In this document: positions 8,313-17,225 of the stretch, piece after piece
Numbering within the stretch: the stretch's first letter is position 1
How the letters are laid out: each line of letters opens with the position of its first letter
Source of the DNA: an uncultured Clostridia bacterium
Lineage (GTDB): Bacteria; Bacillota; Clostridia; TANB77; CAG-508
Assembly (NCBI GenBank): GCA_934149165.1
Contig: CAKPDY010000009.1
Location: 1-50,815 of the forward strand
Length of the DNA: 50,815 bases
Reading direction: 5' to 3'
Program-made: the position numbers and the translations under genes
Notes under the pieces: generated by a model
What the model saw: the letters and a program-made list of their open reading frames with translations, nothing else
Told to the model about the DNA's origin: nothing
Databases searched by the model: none

Positions 8313-8714
8313 TTAGATAAAAATTCTAGCAAAATCCAATAAATCTTCTAAATGATTTTCTATAACATCTTTTATAATTTTTTCATCAATTTCTTTATAA
8401 TCGTGTACCGCTATGTTTCTAAATCCTACCATTCCTTGCATATTTAAAGACATTTGCTTATCAATAATATCGTTCTCTTCTAATATTATAAATGCTTCTC
8501 TTTTATTTTGTGGAAGTCCTAATTTTCTTGTTGAAACAACATACATAGCTATATCTAATACTGCTTCACATGCTCTTTGTAAATTTAAAATTATCATATC
8601 CATTTTTCTATAATCACATAGATTTTCAGAATTATTTTCATATTCTTCATTTATTCTATTTATACACTTTTCAATCGATTCAAATTTATTTATAACAACA
8701 GCTTTATTTTCCAT
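8313..8714 (-). CDS. hepT: HepT-like HEPN toxin
   Basis: A 133-residue HEPN-domain ribonuclease of the HepT (DUF86) family. The active-site RxxxxHxY motif is intact (RNIAVHDY, near residue 107), as is the family's NLQRACEAVLDIA helix. It is the toxin half of a MntA-HepT pair and cleaves RNA unless AMPylated by its partner. ATG at 8714 is supported by GGAGG eight bases upstream, within the end of mntA; the two genes overlap by 11 bp, which keeps antitoxin and toxin translation coupled. Confidence 0.88.
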   Translation of the reverse strand: MENKAVVINKFESIEKCINRINEEYENNSENLCDYRKMDMIILNLQRACEAVLDIAMYVVSTRKLGLPQNKREAFIILEENDIIDKQMSLNMQGMVGFRNIAVHDYKEIDEKIIKDVIENHLEDLLDFARIFI

Positions 8715-9117
8715 AAATTGTGCCTCCATTCTTAATTCTATTAATTATATCTTGCCTACTTTCATTTAATTCAATATATTCTCTTATCATATCTATCTTG
8801 TATAAGTCATATTTATATTCATCATTACAATATAAAACAACTCCGTTCATCAAAATTTCATATCTTATACTATCATAAATATCTTCACATTTTAAATTAA
8901 TTAGGTCAATATCTTTTTTTATTAATTGTTGTATTTCTTGTTTTTTTTCAAATATTGCTTTTTTATCAATATTTTCTGCTATAAAGGCAATATCAATATC
9001 ACTTTCCGAATTTTGAGAATTTCTGCTATAACTTCCAAATAATATTATTGCTAATGGATTAAATTCTTTTATTAAAATTTCTTTTATTGTGTTCAATTCT
9101 TCTGTAATATCTTGCAT
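8704..9117 (-). CDS. mntA: MntA-like nucleotidyltransferase antitoxin
   Basis: A 137-residue minimal nucleotidyltransferase. The GSx10DxD motif is complete: GSYSRNSQNSESDID. Family members inactivate HepT by transferring AMP to the Tyr of the RxxxxHxY motif, and that Tyr is present in the neighbour. The start has AGGAGGGGG four bases upstream. The promoter TTGATA-17-TAAAAT lies at 9211-9239. It is the first gene of the two-gene operon, the usual order for this system. Confidence 0.88.
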   Translation of the reverse strand: MQDITEELNTIKEILIKEFNPLAIILFGSYSRNSQNSESDIDIAFIAENIDKKAIFEKKQEIQQLIKKDIDLINLKCEDIYDSIRYEILMNGVVLYCNDEYKYDLYKIDMIREYIELNESRQDIINRIKNGGTIYGK

Positions 9118-9210
9118 TTTCCCCCTCCTGTATATTTTTATTATTGTTTTTTATTTGATATATTAATTTTATTCAATAGTGAAATTAAATAACAAAAATT
9201 TGTTTAATTC

Positions 9211-9239
9211 ATTTTACTATAAATTTTTTAGAATATCAA
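9211..9239 (-). promoter_or_regulatory. Promoter of mntA-hepT
   Basis: TTGATA, 17 nt, TAAAAT on the minus strand, about 95 nt upstream of the mntA start. Confidence 0.45.
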
Positions 9240-9262
9240 TGATATGTATGCTTTAATTATAC

Positions 9263-9303
9263 AAAAAGCACAAAAATTTTGCAATAAAATTTCTGTGCTT
9301 TTT
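9263..9303 (-). terminator. Bidirectional-looking terminator
   Basis: AAAAAGCACA and TGTGCTTTTT pair around an A/T-rich inner stem. On the minus strand it is followed by GTATAATT, on the plus strand by CATTTAT. It ends the transcript of the gene at 9407-9721. Between it and that gene (9304-9406) there is only a short open stretch without a start codon. Confidence 0.7.
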
Positions 9304-9406
9304 CATTTATAAAACATTAGTTATATCTTTATCAATTTCCACTACAATAAATCCATAAGATATTACTTGAATTCCATAACCTTCTGATTGACTAATTTCA
9401 TATTAC

Positions 9407-9721
9407 TTATAACACTACTTTTTCGTGATAAATAACTTCTTTTCCATTATTATTTGCATATTCAATTTCTTTTCTCGTGCTTTCTCCTATATATCCATTT
9501 ATATTTACAACATAAATAGCGTCACTTATATCAATTTTCTTTCTATGAATTTTGTCTAAAATACTTGCATCTATACCTTCATATTTTTGTCCGTCTACAT
9601 TGTAAACACATTGTATAACTGCATATCCTTCTTTTAGTTCTAGTTCTTCGGCTATTTTCATCATTTCCTTTGAATATCTCATACTACCGCATATTGTTAT
9701 TACTTTTATATCCATATTCAT
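9407..9721 (-). CDS. Small Rossmann-like protein, DUF4406 type
   Basis: A 104-residue protein with the layout of the nucleoside 2-deoxyribosyltransferase superfamily (DUF4406-like): VITICGSMRYSKEM at the N-terminus, KIDISDAIYVVNINGYIGESTRKEIEYA in the middle (beginning with a strand and a conserved Gly-Glu-Ser) and KEVIYHE at the end. Such proteins bind nucleotides or nucleosides; activity is not established for this subgroup. Two in-frame ATGs lie at either end of a suboptimal spacing from GGAG, so the start may be 9721 or 9715. Confidence 0.6.
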   Translation of the reverse strand: MNMDIKVITICGSMRYSKEMMKIAEELELKEGYAVIQCVYNVDGQKYEGIDASILDKIHRKKIDISDAIYVVNINGYIGESTRKEIEYANNNGKEVIYHEKVVL

Positions 9722-9799
9722 TATTCTCCTAACTAAAATTATTTATTTTACAATAAAATTGTAACAATTTTCAAAAATTATGTCAAGTATGTATAAAAA

Positions 9800-11089
9800 C
9801 TAAAACATCACAAATTCCTTGTTTTTAAAAAATGTCCCCACTTTCTCAAAATCCACTTCATACTTCTTGCAACTCTTTGTTTCCTCTATTTCCACAATAC
9901 CGTTTTCAAACCTATTCCCTAATACAATAACATATGGTGTTCCCATTATATATGCATCTTTAATTTTAGAACCTATTGATTCATCATCTCTATCATCTAT
10001 AATGCAAGGTACATTCATCTCATTCAACTGTTTATATAAATCTTCAGCAATATTCTTTTTATCTTCCTTATAAATAATTTGAACTTTATATGGTGCTATA
10101 TTTGCTGGTATAGAAAATCCTTTTATTTTTTCATTTTCCTTTATTACATTATTTTCTAATATTGTTGCAACAATTCTGCCAACACCTATTCCATAACATC
10201 CCATATAATATGGTTTTTCTTTACCTTGTTCATCTTTAAAAAATAATCCCATACTTTCTGAATATTTTGTACCTAATTGAAAATTATTTCCTAATTCTAC
10301 ACTACTATATTGTTTCATTTTACTAATATCTTTAATATTCAATTGTGCCAAATATTCATCTTTATTTTCAAAATCTAAAACTTCTTTATTAATTCCTACA
10401 TCTAAGTCTTCATCATATAAAATTGTATCTTCGCCTAAAGCTGTTACTGCCTGAAACTCCTCAGATACATTTCCACCCATTGTTCCTCCATCACTTACAG
10501 TTGGAATTATTTTTATTCCTAATCTTTCGAATATTTTTAAATATACTTCATGCATTTTATTATATGTTTTATTCATATCTTCCTTACTTTTGTCAAATGA
10601 ATATGCATCCATCATTGTAAAAGTTCTAGGTCTAAATAAATACCCTCTTGCACGAATTTCCTTTCTGAATTTTTCACTTATTTGATAATATGTAGCTGGT
10701 AAATTTTTATATGATAATAATCTATTACTTCCATATATAGTTGCACATTCCTCTGCTGTTGGTGCTAACCCATATTCACCTAAATTATTTTCAATTGTGT
10801 ACATTATATCATTTTCCTTAGTATATACACTCCATCTATTAGATTGCTCCCATATTTTTTTAGGTTGCAATTTTGGGAATTCAACTTGCATACAATCAGC
10901 TTTATCAAGCTCTTCTATAATTATATTTTCAATATTTTTTTGAAGCTTTAACCATATTGTTCCATATGCATATATACCACTTTCAAATTGATACAATTCC
11001 CCCATTTTCATTAATATATCTTGTGCTGAATAATTAGTATCTACATCTGATAAGTTTATTTTCTTTATATTTAATTTACTTAATTTCAT
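9800..11089 (-). CDS. proS: Prolyl-tRNA synthetase, short form without INS domain
   Basis: A 429-residue class II aminoacyl-tRNA synthetase that charges tRNA-Pro. Motif 2 is FRKEIRARGYLFRPRTF and motif 3 is GIGVGRIVAT; the C-terminal anticodon-binding domain includes CIIDDRDDESIGSKIKDA and GTPYVIVLG. The common bacterial enzyme is about 570 residues because it carries the INS editing domain between motifs 2 and 3. Here VSEEFQAV runs nearly straight into catalytic sequence, so INS is missing, as in the alpha-proteobacterial short form. It has a GGGAG ribosome site but no T-box upstream (11090-11191). Its setting among accessory genes suggests that it could be a second or acquired ProRS. Confidence 0.88.
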   Translation of the reverse strand: MKLSKLNIKKINLSDVDTNYSAQDILMKMGELYQFESGIYAYGTIWLKLQKNIENIIIEELDKADCMQVEFPKLQPKKIWEQSNRWSVYTKENDIMYTIENNLGEYGLAPTAEECATIYGSNRLLSYKNLPATYYQISEKFRKEIRARGYLFRPRTFTMMDAYSFDKSKEDMNKTYNKMHEVYLKIFERLGIKIIPTVSDGGTMGGNVSEEFQAVTALGEDTILYDEDLDVGINKEVLDFENKDEYLAQLNIKDISKMKQYSSVELGNNFQLGTKYSESMGLFFKDEQGKEKPYYMGCYGIGVGRIVATILENNVIKENEKIKGFSIPANIAPYKVQIIYKEDKKNIAEDLYKQLNEMNVPCIIDDRDDESIGSKIKDAYIMGTPYVIVLGNRFENGIVEIEETKSCKKYEVDFEKVGTFFKNKEFVMF

Positions 11090-11191
11090 AATTTTAATCT
11101 CCCTTCATATAATTTAATTTTATACTTTAGCTGGGGGATTTTGTTAATATTATTATCATTTCTTAACCACCTTATAAACTTTATAATACTA

Positions 11192-12001
11192 TTACTTATT
11201 AACCTTTTCATAAATCTTAAAATAATATGGTTTAACATCTGGAACCAAACTATTAAAATATATTATATCACCATTTTTATCTTGTATTTTTAAATTTGGA
11301 AATGTTAATATCATTTTTCTATCACTCCAGTATTTATATATAAAATTTGATAATTTTTCATTTCCATATATATCATTATAAATTTTTGTAACAATTTCTT
11401 TTTTATCTACATCTAAATTATATTCTTCTATTTTTCTTATTTGAAAACATCTAAGTGCCATACCTGTAATAATACAATCCGCAAACATTAATATAATTGT
11501 TATTATAATTGTTACTTTTAATGCTGGTTGTGATAATTTATTTTTAATTTTATCTATTAGCTTATCCACTTTAGGATTAAATGAACCCATTAAGTACATT
11601 GCTAAGACTCCCCAAAATACAGAAAATGCTATACATATTCTTCCGTTTATATTAAATGGTAAATCTGAATAATCCCACCATTTTACATGAAGCATCATTT
11701 CTCCAAAAAAACTAACTGCATATTCAACAATTGAGCCAATTATAGCTCCTCCTATAAAAAGATAATTATGGCTTTTTTTAAATCTTTGAAGACATATTAT
11801 CATTACACATGCTCCAAGTCCATATATTGAGCAAAATGGTCCATATAAAAAACTTTGCCTGCTTTCTATAACACCTTTTGTTAACATTCCATATAATGTT
11901 TCTATTATATAACCAACTATACTATATATAATAAAATACGCTAAAATTCTCCATAAACTTATTCCACAAATTGTTATTTTTTTGTTTTCTTTTGTTTCCA
12001 T
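11192..12001 (-). CDS. CmpB-like membrane protein (PF06541 type)
   Basis: A 269-residue protein with about five membrane segments. It belongs to the family labelled putative ABC-transporter type IV: IIYSIVGYIIETLYG, FLYGPFCSIYGLGA, VKWWDYSDLPFNINGRICI. A second member, with the same WWDYS and FNINGR signature, is at 37343-38299. After the last helix a cytoplasmic tail of about 85 residues has no known motif. Function in the family is undetermined; the transporter label rests on an old annotation and no ATPase is adjacent. A weak AGGAG-type site precedes the ATG. Confidence 0.75.
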   Translation of the reverse strand: METKENKKITICGISLWRILAYFIIYSIVGYIIETLYGMLTKGVIESRQSFLYGPFCSIYGLGACVMIICLQRFKKSHNYLFIGGAIIGSIVEYAVSFFGEMMLHVKWWDYSDLPFNINGRICIAFSVFWGVLAMYLMGSFNPKVDKLIDKIKNKLSQPALKVTIIITIILMFADCIITGMALRCFQIRKIEEYNLDVDKKEIVTKIYNDIYGNEKLSNFIYKYWSDRKMILTFPNLKIQDKNGDIIYFNSLVPDVKPYYFKIYEKVNK

Positions 12002-12036
12002 CTAATTCTCCTTTTCTTGCTATATGTTTTTTTTCA

Positions 12037-13028
12037 TTATACCAATACCTGTAATAAAATTGCAAATCCAAATGCTAATATTCCGCAAATTGGAAATGTA
12101 TATATCCATGCTTTACAAATTTCTATAACCTTTTTTGAATTAAGTTTGCTACCATTTGCTTTTCCAACTCCTATTATTGAAATTGTTTTTGCATGAGATG
12201 TACTTACTGGTAATCCTGTTAAACTTGCAATAAACAATGTAATAACAGTTGTAATATCACTAAAAAGCCCCTCTTGAATATTTAAGCTAACCATATCAGT
12301 TCCAATGTTTTCTACAATTTTTTTTCCTCCTAATGAAACACCTATAGCCATAACTATTGCTGTAAAAACTATAACTCCTATATAATCTGTAGGTAATACA
12401 ATATCAGGTATTTGCACATTTTTCAATAAGCATATAAAAATAACTAATATTCCAATAAATTTTTGACCATCTTGAGCTCCATGCATAAATGACATACCAC
12501 AAGTGCTTATAATTTGGGCTTTTTTTATTTTATTTTCACTAATTTTATTAATAAAGTTTTTTAACATTTTTGTTATTAAAATACTAATTATAAAAGTACC
12601 TAAAATTGACCAAATTAGCCCTATTCCTATATTCCACCACTCTTTAAAATTGACTCCTTCTATTCCATAAATTGCAATTGCAGCACCGAGTCAAACCTGC
12701 TGTTAAACCGGTGTGTTTCACTTGTTGGAATTCCAAATGCTAATGCAACTAATGCAAAAATTATTACTGAAGCCATTGAAGCAATTAAAACAATATATCC
12801 ATTTTTTCCATCATTTAAATTAACCATTGAACTAATACAATTTGCAACTGAAAAATTTACAAAGCACATTACTATAATTCCTATTAAATTAAATATAGCA
12901 CTTAACCTTGCAGCCTTTTTAAATTCCATTACTTTGGTTCCTACTAAAGTCGCTATAGCATTTGGTGCATCTGTTAGTGCATTAGTAAAAATCAAAATAG
13001 TAATAACTATTAATACTATGATTTTCAT
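12037..13028 (-). CDS. pit: PiT-family phosphate transporter, two +1 shifts
   Basis: A proton- or sodium-coupled inorganic phosphate permease of the PiT family. The zero frame runs from ATG at 13028 (AAGGAAAG upstream) through the first signature (NALTDAPNAIATLVGTKV) to GIPTSETH, then meets CGG at 12708-12710. Skipping the C gives GLTAGLT; a second CGG at 12686-12688 needs the same skip and gives GAAIAIYGIEGVNF, continuing in one open frame to TAA at 12037. The repaired protein is 329 residues, the normal length, with both PiT signature repeats (the second contains GLPVSTSHA). Without shifting it would stop after about 122 residues. The two sites are 22 nt apart. Confidence 0.85.
12686..12688 (-). 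other. CGG +1 frameshift site, pit site 2
   Basis: The frame set by site 1 reads TTG ACT CGG TGC. Reading ACT, skipping C, then GGT GCT GCA restores the PiT sequence GLTGAAIAI, with Gly at residue 114. Confidence 0.8.
12708..12710 (-). other. CGG +1 frameshift site, pit site 1
   Basis: The zero frame reads ACA CAC CGG TTT. Skipping C gives CAC GGT TTA, restoring the conserved SETHGL of PiT transporters, with Gly at residue 107. Confidence 0.8.
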
Positions 13029-13071
13029 TTTTACTTTCCTTCCTATTTACTTATTATTTTTATAATTTAAT

Positions 13072-13954
13072 TTATTTATTTTTTAAATATTCTATTACCC
13101 CCAATCCTGCTTTTGTACCTTCATATACTGCTTTAGAAATTTGTAATAATCCTCCTGTACAATCACCACATGCAAATATTCCTTTTATATTTGTTTGCAT
13201 ATTTTCGTCAACTATAATTTTATTTTCTTTTATTATTATTCCCAATTTTTTTGCAATTTCCACTATTCCTGCATAACCTTCTGCAACAAATATTCCATCT
13301 ATAGGCATTGTAGAATCATCTACAAATCTAACCTCCCTAACTTTATTTTCACCTATTATTTCTTTTATCTCTTTAGTTATAATATGAACATTATCATTAT
13401 TTGTACGTATATTTGGTGGATTTCCACCATTTGTAAGAATGGTAATTTTATTTGCAACATTAACTAAATCATTAGTTTCTGAAACTGCATAATTTCCACT
13501 TCCTATTACAGCAACTTCTCTATTTTTGTAAAAAAAACCATCACATATAGCACAATAACTAACTCCTTTTCCCTCAAAATTTTTAATTCCTTTTATTGTT
13601 GGAGTGTTCTTCTTTATTCCCATGGCTATTATTACAGATTTTGATTTATAAATATTCTCATTTGTAGTTATCTTAAATATATTTTCATCACAAATCTCTA
13701 TTTTAATTACTTCATCTTTTATTACATTTATTCCAAGATTTTTTGCCTGTTTTATTCCATTGTTGTATAATTCTTTTCCACTAATTCCATTTTCAAATCC
13801 ATAATAATTTTCAATCTTTTCAGTTTTTAATAAACTAGATTGTTCATTACATAAAACAAGTGTATTTTTATTTGCTCTTTTTGCATACAAGCTTGCTGAT
13901 ATTCCGTGCAGGTCCTGCACCTAATATAATTACATCATATATATTTTCTTTCAT
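13072..13954 (-). CDS. trxB: Thioredoxin reductase, one +1 shift
   Basis: An FAD- and NADPH-dependent flavoprotein that reduces thioredoxin (a trxA gene lies at 36398-36706). ATG at 13954, with GAGG eight bases upstream, opens MKENIYDVIILGAGPA; the next zero-frame codon is CGG (13904-13906). Skipping its C gives GISASLYAKRA and an open frame to TAA at 13072. The repaired product has 293 residues. The FAD-binding GxGxxG needs the restored Gly (GAGPAG). The redox pair is in SYCAICDGFF, the NAD-binding Gly motif is VIGSGNYAVSE, and the FAD-binding end is GIFACGDCTGG. If CGG were simply read in frame, translation would end a few codons later. pit lies 43 bp downstream. Confidence 0.87.
13904..13906 (-). 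other. CGG +1 frameshift site in trxB
   Basis: The zero frame reads CCT GCA CGG AAT. Skipping C gives GCA GGA ATA, completing GAGPAGIS, the FAD dinucleotide-binding loop, with Gly at residue 17. Confidence 0.82.
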
Positions 13955-14052
13955 TATTCTCGCCTCTATTATTTTAATATTCCCTATTATAATATTCACT
14001 ATAAATTTAATTATACCTTTTTTTATTTGTATTTATAATTACATGCAACTGC

Positions 14053-14088
14053 AAATAAACCAGCTATAAAAGTACAGCTGGTTTATTT
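14053..14088 (-). terminator. Terminator of thrS
   Basis: A 13-bp stem AAATAAACCAGCT/AGCTGGTTTATTT with a 10-nt loop begins 3 nt past the thrS stop and is T-rich on both flanks. Confidence 0.65.
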
Positions 14089-14091
14089 ATT

Positions 14092-16026
14092 TTATTTTTG
14101 ATATGTTTCAATTTCACTTTTAATTTTTTCAATAAACTCATCAACTGGTATAGCTCCTACATCTCCATCTTTTCTAGAACGTACACCAACAGTACCAGAT
14201 TGAACTTCCTTATCACCTATAACTAACATATATGGAACTTTTTCTAATTGAGCTTCACGAATTTTGTATCCTATTTTTTCATTTCTATCATCAAAATCAA
14301 CTCTAATTAAATTCTTCATTAGTTTGTTTACAACTTCTTGTGCATACTCATGTTGTGCATCTGTAATTGTCATAACTTTAACTTGAACAGGAGAAAGCCA
14401 TGTTGGTAAATTTCCTTTTGTTTCCTCAATTAAGAATGACATAAATCTGTCTGATGAACCTAAAATTGCTCTATGAATTACAACAGGTCTATGTTCCTTT
14501 CCATCCTCTCCAATATATGTTAAATCAAATCTTTCTGGTAAAGCAAAATCTAATTGACATGTTGGAATTGTAACATCATGATTTAAAGCTGTTTTTATTT
14601 GAATATCTATTTTTGGACCATAAAATGCAGCTTCACCCTCTGCTTCATAAAACTCTATATTTAATTCCTTCAATATAGCTCTTAACTGGCTTTCAGCTGT
14701 TTCCCACATTTCATCATTATCAATGTATTTTTCTTTATTTGATTTATCACGTAAAGATAATCTATATTTAAATGATTCTTCTGAAAAACCAAAATCATCT
14801 TGATATACTTCTTTAATTAATTTTAAAACTTTTCCAACCTCTTCTTTAATTTGATCTGGTCTTACAAATAAATGAGCATCATTTTGGCACATTTGACGAA
14901 CTCTTTCCAATCCACACACAGCACCACTATTTTCATATCTGAAATCATGTGCAAGTTCACCAATTTTTATTGGTAAATCCCTATATGAACGTAATTCACT
15001 TTTATAAATTAACATATGATGTGGACAATTCATTGGTCTTAAAACCATTTCTTCCTCATCCATTTTCATAACAGGAAACATATCATCTTTATAATGGTCC
15101 CAATGTCCACTTGTTTTATATAATTCAACATTTGCAAGTGATGGTGTATATACATGTGAATACCCTAAAGCTAATTCTTTATCTTGTATATATCTTTCAA
15201 GTGTTCTTCTTATTGTAGCACCATTAGGCAAATACATTGGAAGACCTGCACCAACTAATTTATGTGTCATAAACAATTTTAATTCTTTACCAATTTTTCT
15301 ATGATCACGTTGTTTTGCTTCTTCTAAAAGTTGTAAATGTTCCTCTAATTGACTAGCCTTTGGAAATGAAATAGCATAAATTCTTTGAAGCATTTTATTT
15401 TTTTCGCTACCTCTCCAATATGCCCCAGATGAACTTAAAATTTTAACAGATTTTACTTTTCCTGTGCTCATTAAATGAGGTCCAGCACATAAATCTGTAA
15501 AATCACCTTGTTTATAAAAACTAATTTCTTCTCCTTCTGGTAAATCGTTTATTAACTCTACTTTATAAGGTTCATCTTTCATTAAATCTAAGGCTTCTTT
15601 ACGAGGAAGTGAAAATTTTTCAATTGCTATATCTTCTTTAATTATTTTTTTCATTTCATCTTCTATTTTTGCCTTATCCTCATCTGTAAAAGGATTTTCT
15701 GTATCAAAATCATAATAAAAGCCCTCATCTATTGAAGGTCCAATTGCAAGTTTAACCTCTGGAAATAATCTTTTTATAGCTTGTGCCATAATATGTGATG
15801 TTGTATGCCAATAAGCTTTCTTACCATCTAAATCATTATCAAAAGTCAAAATTTCCAATTTACAATCTTCATTAATTACTGTTCTTAAATCTTTTACTTC
15901 ACCATTTACTCTTCCAGCTGTTGCAACTCTAGCCAAACCTTCACTTATACTTTTTGCAATATCTAAAATACTGCTACCTTGCTCTACTTCTTTTATAGAG
16001 CCATCTTTTAATTCAATTTTAACCAT
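14092..16026 (-). CDS. thrS: Threonyl-tRNA synthetase
   Basis: A 644-residue class II synthetase, full length, charging tRNA-Thr. The domains are in order: an N-terminal TGS domain (IELKDGSIKEVEQGSSILD), the editing domain with HTTSHIMAQAIKRLFP and the zinc-type HxxxH/Cys elements (DLCAGPHL), the catalytic domain with MNCPHHMLIYKS, RVRQMCQNDAHLF and HRAILGSSDRFM, and the anticodon-binding domain (PVQVKVMTI, VDFDDRNEKIGYKIREAQ). GGAGG-type sequence precedes ATG. Expression is controlled by a T-box leader and a promoter upstream (16121-16410). Confidence 0.96.
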   Translation of the reverse strand: MVKIELKDGSIKEVEQGSSILDIAKSISEGLARVATAGRVNGEVKDLRTVINEDCKLEILTFDNDLDGKKAYWHTTSHIMAQAIKRLFPEVKLAIGPSIDEGFYYDFDTENPFTDEDKAKIEDEMKKIIKEDIAIEKFSLPRKEALDLMKDEPYKVELINDLPEGEEISFYKQGDFTDLCAGPHLMSTGKVKSVKILSSSGAYWRGSEKNKMLQRIYAISFPKASQLEEHLQLLEEAKQRDHRKIGKELKLFMTHKLVGAGLPMYLPNGATIRRTLERYIQDKELALGYSHVYTPSLANVELYKTSGHWDHYKDDMFPVMKMDEEEMVLRPMNCPHHMLIYKSELRSYRDLPIKIGELAHDFRYENSGAVCGLERVRQMCQNDAHLFVRPDQIKEEVGKVLKLIKEVYQDDFGFSEESFKYRLSLRDKSNKEKYIDNDEMWETAESQLRAILKELNIEFYEAEGEAAFYGPKIDIQIKTALNHDVTIPTCQLDFALPERFDLTYIGEDGKEHRPVVIHRAILGSSDRFMSFLIEETKGNLPTWLSPVQVKVMTITDAQHEYAQEVVNKLMKNLIRVDFDDRNEKIGYKIREAQLEKVPYMLVIGDKEVQSGTVGVRSRKDGDVGAIPVDEFIEKIKSEIETYQK

Positions 16027-16120
16027 TTTTATACCCTCCTTTTTTCAGTGTATTTTATTATAATACACTTTTTTATGGTCACTTTATTGCTATTTTTCAC
16101 ACAATAGCACCTACAAAAAA

Positions 16121-16360
16121 GCACTCCTATGAACACAAAAATGCTTTTTGTACTCATAGGAGTGCTATAAATTTATTTATTATAACACGGTTCCATCCTA
16201 ATTTTTACTTAATTTACAACCTTTAACGCAAGTTTTCACGTCTGGCTTTTACAATTTCACCAGCAACAATGAGGTAGTTTTTCAAATATGCCCTTCAAGA
16301 TTAGCTTTCAGCCTTTGACTAATCCTCTCTTTTGATGGCTTTTATTTTACTTTGTCTCAT
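16121..16360 (-). ncRNA. T-box riboswitch of thrS
   Basis: Reading the minus strand from about 16360 are AGAGAG-type stem I sequence, a GCTGGTGAAA element, the T-box itself AGGATGGAACCGTGTT (16184-16200, canonical AGGGTGGAACCGCG), and an intrinsic terminator (16121-16165) with a stem of GCACTCCTATGA against TCATAGGAGTGC and a run of six T. An ACC triplet in the stem I region (AACTACCTC) is a plausible Thr specifier. Uncharged tRNA-Thr should pair with the specifier and T-box to prevent termination. The 350-bp gap before thrS is filled by this leader. Confidence 0.88.
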
Positions 16361-16377
16361 TTTTGTTTTTAATATAT

Positions 16378-17139
16378 TTATATATTACAATTTTTTTGTG
16401 TATTTGTCAACCATTTTTTCTTTCTTCCAACTATCAGATATGATATAAAAAACGGCAAAGTCATTTGAATTAGACACATAAATAAGGTAAAATACCTACC
16501 AAAAAATTTATATAAACCTGAAATAGGTGTTCCTGGAAAATCCTGTGATATAAACATTAAATTACAACCATATTTAGAATTTACTATAAAAGCACCAACA
16601 CAAATAATAAAAATTAAACTAGCATAATATTTTATATCTGACATTTTCAATTCAATATATTTTGATTTATTTACTATTATACTTAAATATATCATTATTC
16701 CATGGAATAAAAAACTATGTAAAGTTATAAAATGAAACATTGGATATTCTGGCAATGATGTAGTTGGAAAAATTATAAAGACTAATCCACCAATAAATGC
16801 ACCTGTTGCTAAAAATACATCTCCCATCTTTTTTATAAATCCTTTTCCTATTGAACTAAAAATTCCAGCATACAATAATAAACTACAATAATATAATGGT
16901 ACTACTTTGTTTAAGTTTTTGCCATCTCCAACTACAAAATCGAACCCAATTTTAAATATTTCTAAAATCCATAATACACAAGTCAGTTTCTTTATAATTT
17001 TTTTCACATTACTTTTATCTTTTATGTTTGTATGTTTAGATGCAATTGTTACTCCCGTAATTGTTGCTATAAATAATATTAAATGTTTAAAATTAAACAT
17101 ACCACATGGCATATATGTTCCTGGTCTTGCAAAAAACAT
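16378..17139 (-). CDS. YwaF/TMEM164-like membrane protein
   Basis: A 253-residue protein with six or seven membrane helices, of the YwaF (TIGR02206) family. Signature pieces are FNFKHLILF, VVPLYYCSL and MFHFITLHSFLFHG, where conserved Cys and His residues sit in helices; animal TMEM164 relatives are membrane acyltransferases, but the bacterial role is unproven. ATG at 17139 is preferred because AGGAAGTGAAG precedes it and MFFARPG begins the family's N-terminus. The longer ORF to 17196 lacks a ribosome site. The promoter of the thrS T-box is embedded in the last codons. Confidence 0.75.
   Translation of the reverse strand: MFFARPGTYMPCGMFNFKHLILFIATITGVTIASKHTNIKDKSNVKKIIKKLTCVLWILEIFKIGFDFVVGDGKNLNKVVPLYYCSLLLYAGIFSSIGKGFIKKMGDVFLATGAFIGGLVFIIFPTTSLPEYPMFHFITLHSFLFHGIMIYLSIIVNKSKYIELKMSDIKYYASLIFIICVGAFIVNSKYGCNLMFISQDFPGTPISGLYKFFGRYFTLFMCLIQMTLPFFISYLIVGRKKKWLTNTQKNCNI
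16382..16410 (-). promoter_or_regulatory. Promoter of the thrS T-box transcript
   Basis: TTGACA (16405-16410), 17 nt, TAATAT (16382-16387) on the minus strand: a near-perfect vegetative promoter inside the 3' end of the upstream membrane-protein gene, placed just ahead of stem I of the T-box. Confidence 0.7.
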
Positions 17140-17225
17140 TTTTACTTCACTTCCTACATTTTTATTTTGATTTAAAGTACTAATTTTAAAGCACAAATTA
17201 TTATAAAAATATATTACTTTATATT

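Noticed and set aside
9304..9406. An open stretch of about 30 codons on the minus strand (SEGYGIQVISYGFIVVEI)
   Set aside because: It has no start codon or ribosome site and no family I recognise; it may be a gene end remnant, but the evidence is too thin.
12686..12710. The pit, trxB, yabG and ligA breaks as independent pseudogene mutations
   Set aside because: All six are the same kind (extra C before GGA/GGT), no other damage is present, and an essential gene is affected twice.
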